Source of the DNA: Methanomassiliicoccaceae archaeon
GTDB taxonomy: Archaea > Thermoplasmatota > Thermoplasmata > Methanomassiliicoccales > Methanomethylophilaceae
Reading direction: 5' to 3'
DNA length: 8,024 nucleotides
Assembly (NCBI GenBank): GCA_009776695.1
Contig: WRNI01000061.1
Location: forward strand, 1-8,024
Below the pieces are notes generated by a model, which saw only the letters and a list, made by a program, of their open reading frames with translations, had not been told where the DNA came from and searched no databases. Made by a program: the position numbers and the translations under genes. Shown piece by piece: positions 6,855 through 8,024 of the stretch; position 1 is the stretch's first letter, and each line of letters starts with the position of its first letter.

Positions 6855-7514
6855 ATGGGCGGTCTGACGATAATTTGCGGCCATTACGGTTCGGGGAAGA
6901 CGAACCTTGCGATAAATCTGGCAATTGACACGGCCCGTGAGGGAAAAAACGTGACGCTTGTTGATATGGACATCGTGAACCCGTACTTCACGTCGTCCGA
7001 GTACGCTGACATCCTGCGGAAGAACGGCGTTGACGTGATATCGCCGATGTTCGCCGGGACGAACACCGAGACGCCCTCGCTGCCGGCGTCGCTGAGCATG
7101 ATATTCTCAACGAAGGACGACGCGATCATCGACGCCGGCGGCGACGACGCCGGCGCCGTCGCCCTCGGAAGGTATGCGGAAAAGATAATTGAGAACGGTT
7201 ACGAAATGATGTACGTTACGAACATGTACAGGCCGCTGACATCATCGCCGGAGGATTCCGTGAGCGTGCTCAGGGAGATAGAGGGAGCATGCCGTCTGAA
7301 GGCGACGGCGGTGGTCAACAACTCGCATCTTAAGGACATGACAACAATATCGACAATAACGGATTCTCTGGGGTACGCAAAGGAAACGGCACGTCTGGCA
7401 GGCATACCGCTGAAGTTCACGACCGCGCCGCGGGACATGATAAAACGTCTTCCTGAGAACGAATCTTTTTATCCGGCGGATGTGTATGTGACGACCGTTT
7501 GGGAAAGAAGGTAG
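6855..7514 (+). CDS. P-loop ATPase of MinD/ParA/CobQ group, first gene of oxidoreductase operon
   Basis: The protein has 219 residues and looks cytosolic. The Walker A motif is G-H-Y-G-S-G-K-T (9-16), without the extra N-terminal lysine of classical deviant-Walker ParA/MinD proteins. A switch-like V-D-M-D-I-V-N-P-Y follows (36-44), then a Walker B-like I-I-D-A-G-G (91-96) and V-V-N-N-S-H (153-158), probably near the nucleotide base. This fits the SIMIBI ATPases annotated as CobQ/CobB/MinD/ParA nucleotide-binding proteins. It has only Cys8 and Cys146 and no C-x-x-C, unlike Mrp/Nbp35 Fe-S carriers, so a cluster-scaffold role is not supported by motif. Its stop is 5 bases before the ferredoxin start, so it is surely in the oxidoreductase operon. 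As I recall, similar ATPases precede VorB/KorA-type clusters in some anaerobes. A role in assembling or activating the enzyme is plausible but unproven. It ends in TAG (7512-7514). SD GGGAGTGA supports ATG 6855. Confidence 0.85.
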   Translation: MGGLTIICGHYGSGKTNLAINLAIDTAREGKNVTLVDMDIVNPYFTSSEYADILRKNGVDVISPMFAGTNTETPSLPASLSMIFSTKDDAIIDAGGDDAGAVALGRYAEKIIENGYEMMYVTNMYRPLTSSPEDSVSVLREIEGACRLKATAVVNNSHLKDMTTISTITDSLGYAKETARLAGIPLKFTTAPRDMIKRLPENESFYPADVYVTTVWERR

Positions 7515-7519
7515 CAAAT

Positions 7520-7726
7520 ATGCCGAAGGTAACCATCAACGAGGACCTCTGCAAAGGGTGCGAGATGTGCGTCATCTCGTGCCCCAAGAAGATCATAGAG
7601 CTGAACAAGGCGAAGATAAACGGCAAAGGGTACAATCCGGCGCACATCACGGACGAAGAGAAATGCATCGTCTGCGGTTCATGCGCGATAATGTGCCCCG
7701 ATGTCGTGATAACAGTGGGTGATTGA
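7520..7726 (+). CDS. 2x[4Fe-4S] ferredoxin subunit (delta) of 2-oxoacid:ferredoxin oxidoreductase
   Basis: The protein has 68 residues and two classic cluster motifs, C-K-G-C-E-M-C-V-I-S-C-P and C-I-V-C-G-S-C-A-I-M-C-P, each C-x2-C-x2-C-x3-C-P. It is the small electron-transfer subunit (VorD/KorD/PorD type) that passes electrons from the TPP catalytic core to external ferredoxin. I chose ATG 7520 (MPKVTINEDLCKGC) because GAAGGT at 7507-7512 sits a normal distance upstream and no residues are missing from the first motif; an in-frame ATG at 7499 would add seven residues and overlap the ATPase gene. The next gene follows after one base, so the two products are made together. Confidence 0.93.
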   Translation: MPKVTINEDLCKGCEMCVISCPKKIIELNKAKINGKGYNPAHITDEEKCIVCGSCAIMCPDVVITVGD

Positions 7727-7727
7727 T

Positions 7728-8024
7728 ATGCCCGAGAAAGTACTGATGAAAGGGAACGAGGCGCTGGCCGAAGCGGCCATAATGGCAGGCTGCAGGCATT
7801 TCTTCGGATATCCGATAACGCCGCAGACCGAGGTCGCGGCGCACATGGCGAAACGGATGCCGAAGATAGGCGGAACGTACATGCAGGCAGAATCCGAGAT
7901 AGCGGCGATAAACATGGTGCTCGGCGCGTCGGCGGCAGGCGTCAGGGCGATGACATCGTCAAGTTCCCCGGGCATAAGCCTGAAATCGGAAGGTATCTCG
8001 TATCTCGCGGGTTCCGATCTTCCC
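7728..8024 (+). CDS. vorB: 2-oxoacid:ferredoxin oxidoreductase alpha subunit (VorB/KorA type), 3' partial
   Basis: The first 99 residues are visible; family members are about 350-380 long. The start M-P-E-K-V-L-M-K-G-N-E-A-L-A-E-A-A and the motifs G-Y-P-I-T-P-Q-T-E, Q-A-E-S-E-I-A-A-I-N-M and T-S-S-S-S-P-G-I-S-L-K are hallmarks of the alpha (pyrimidine-binding) subunit. With TPP and gamma subunits these enzymes convert 2-oxoacid + CoA to acyl-CoA + CO2 + reduced ferredoxin, or run in reverse to fix CO2 onto an acyl-CoA. The wording is closest to proteins called VorB (branched-chain 2-oxoacids), but KorA (2-oxoglutarate) is very similar at this end, so the substrate is not settled. GGTGAT at 7718-7723, four bases before ATG 7728, is a strong Shine-Dalgarno match inside the end of the ferredoxin gene. 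The TPP-binding and gamma subunit genes are expected just beyond the window. Confidence 0.9.
   Translation, partial: MPEKVLMKGNEALAEAAIMAGCRHFFGYPITPQTEVAAHMAKRMPKIGGTYMQAESEIAAINMVLGASAAGVRAMTSSSSPGISLKSEGISYLAGSDLP

Noticed and set aside
6727..6924. N-terminal extension of the HTH-cupin regulator to ATG 6924
   Set aside because: It would cross the divergent promoter region and the start of the ATPase gene; the HTH begins at 6726 and a TATA box is placed for that start.
7499..7519. Seven-residue longer ferredoxin from ATG 7499
   Set aside because: It overlaps the ATPase 3' end, while ATG 7520 has its own Shine-Dalgarno sequence and the usual start for the family.

Overview
The window looks archaeal, most likely a gut or rumen member of the Thermoplasmata (Methanomassiliicoccales and relatives). 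The reasons are the BRE/TATA-type promoters placed for leaderless or very short leaders, frequent ATA (Ile) and AGG (Arg) codons at intermediate GC, a giant InlB-type repeat protein anchored by a C-terminal membrane helix, and the bundle of CoA-ligase and 2-oxoacid:ferredoxin oxidoreductase genes. The lineage is an inference; no rRNA or other phylogenetic marker lies in the window.

Region 1 (1-2580) is the 3' part of a large surface-protein gene. It holds ten complete tandem repeats of 68-70 residues plus one partial copy (Listeria-Bacteroides / InlB B-repeat type), then a divergent repeat-like domain with two cysteines, one transmembrane helix and a short acidic tail. A GNRA-loop hairpin followed by a T tract ends it. 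The gene starts outside the window.

Region 2 (2581-6726) holds two convergent transcription units whose stop codons touch. On the + strand is a fused CoA-transferase/hydrolase plus GNAT acetyltransferase behind a TATA box that predicts an almost leaderless mRNA. On the - strand are an XRE-type HTH-cupin regulator and an AMP-forming acyl-CoA synthetase, coupled by an ATGA stop/start overlap.

Region 3 (6727-8024) is a divergent promoter region and the start of a + strand operon: a P-loop ATPase of the MinD/ParA/CobQ group, a small 2x[4Fe-4S] ferredoxin subunit, and the beginning of the alpha subunit (VorB/KorA type) of a 2-oxoacid:ferredoxin oxidoreductase, cut by the window end. A TTCCGCG-N6-CGCGGAA inverted repeat abuts the BRE/TATA of this operon.

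Regions 2 and 3 read together as an organic-acid/acyl-CoA module. The synthetase and the CoA-transferase would make acyl-CoAs from free acids; the oxidoreductase would interconvert acyl-CoA and 2-oxoacid with ferredoxin; the HTH-cupin protein could sense a small ligand; and the GNAT domain could acetylate the synthetase's conserved A10 lysine. These links are inferences from gene order and motifs. I found no CRISPR array, tRNA, rRNA or insertion sequence, and no clear evidence of a wholly new defence or mobile system.
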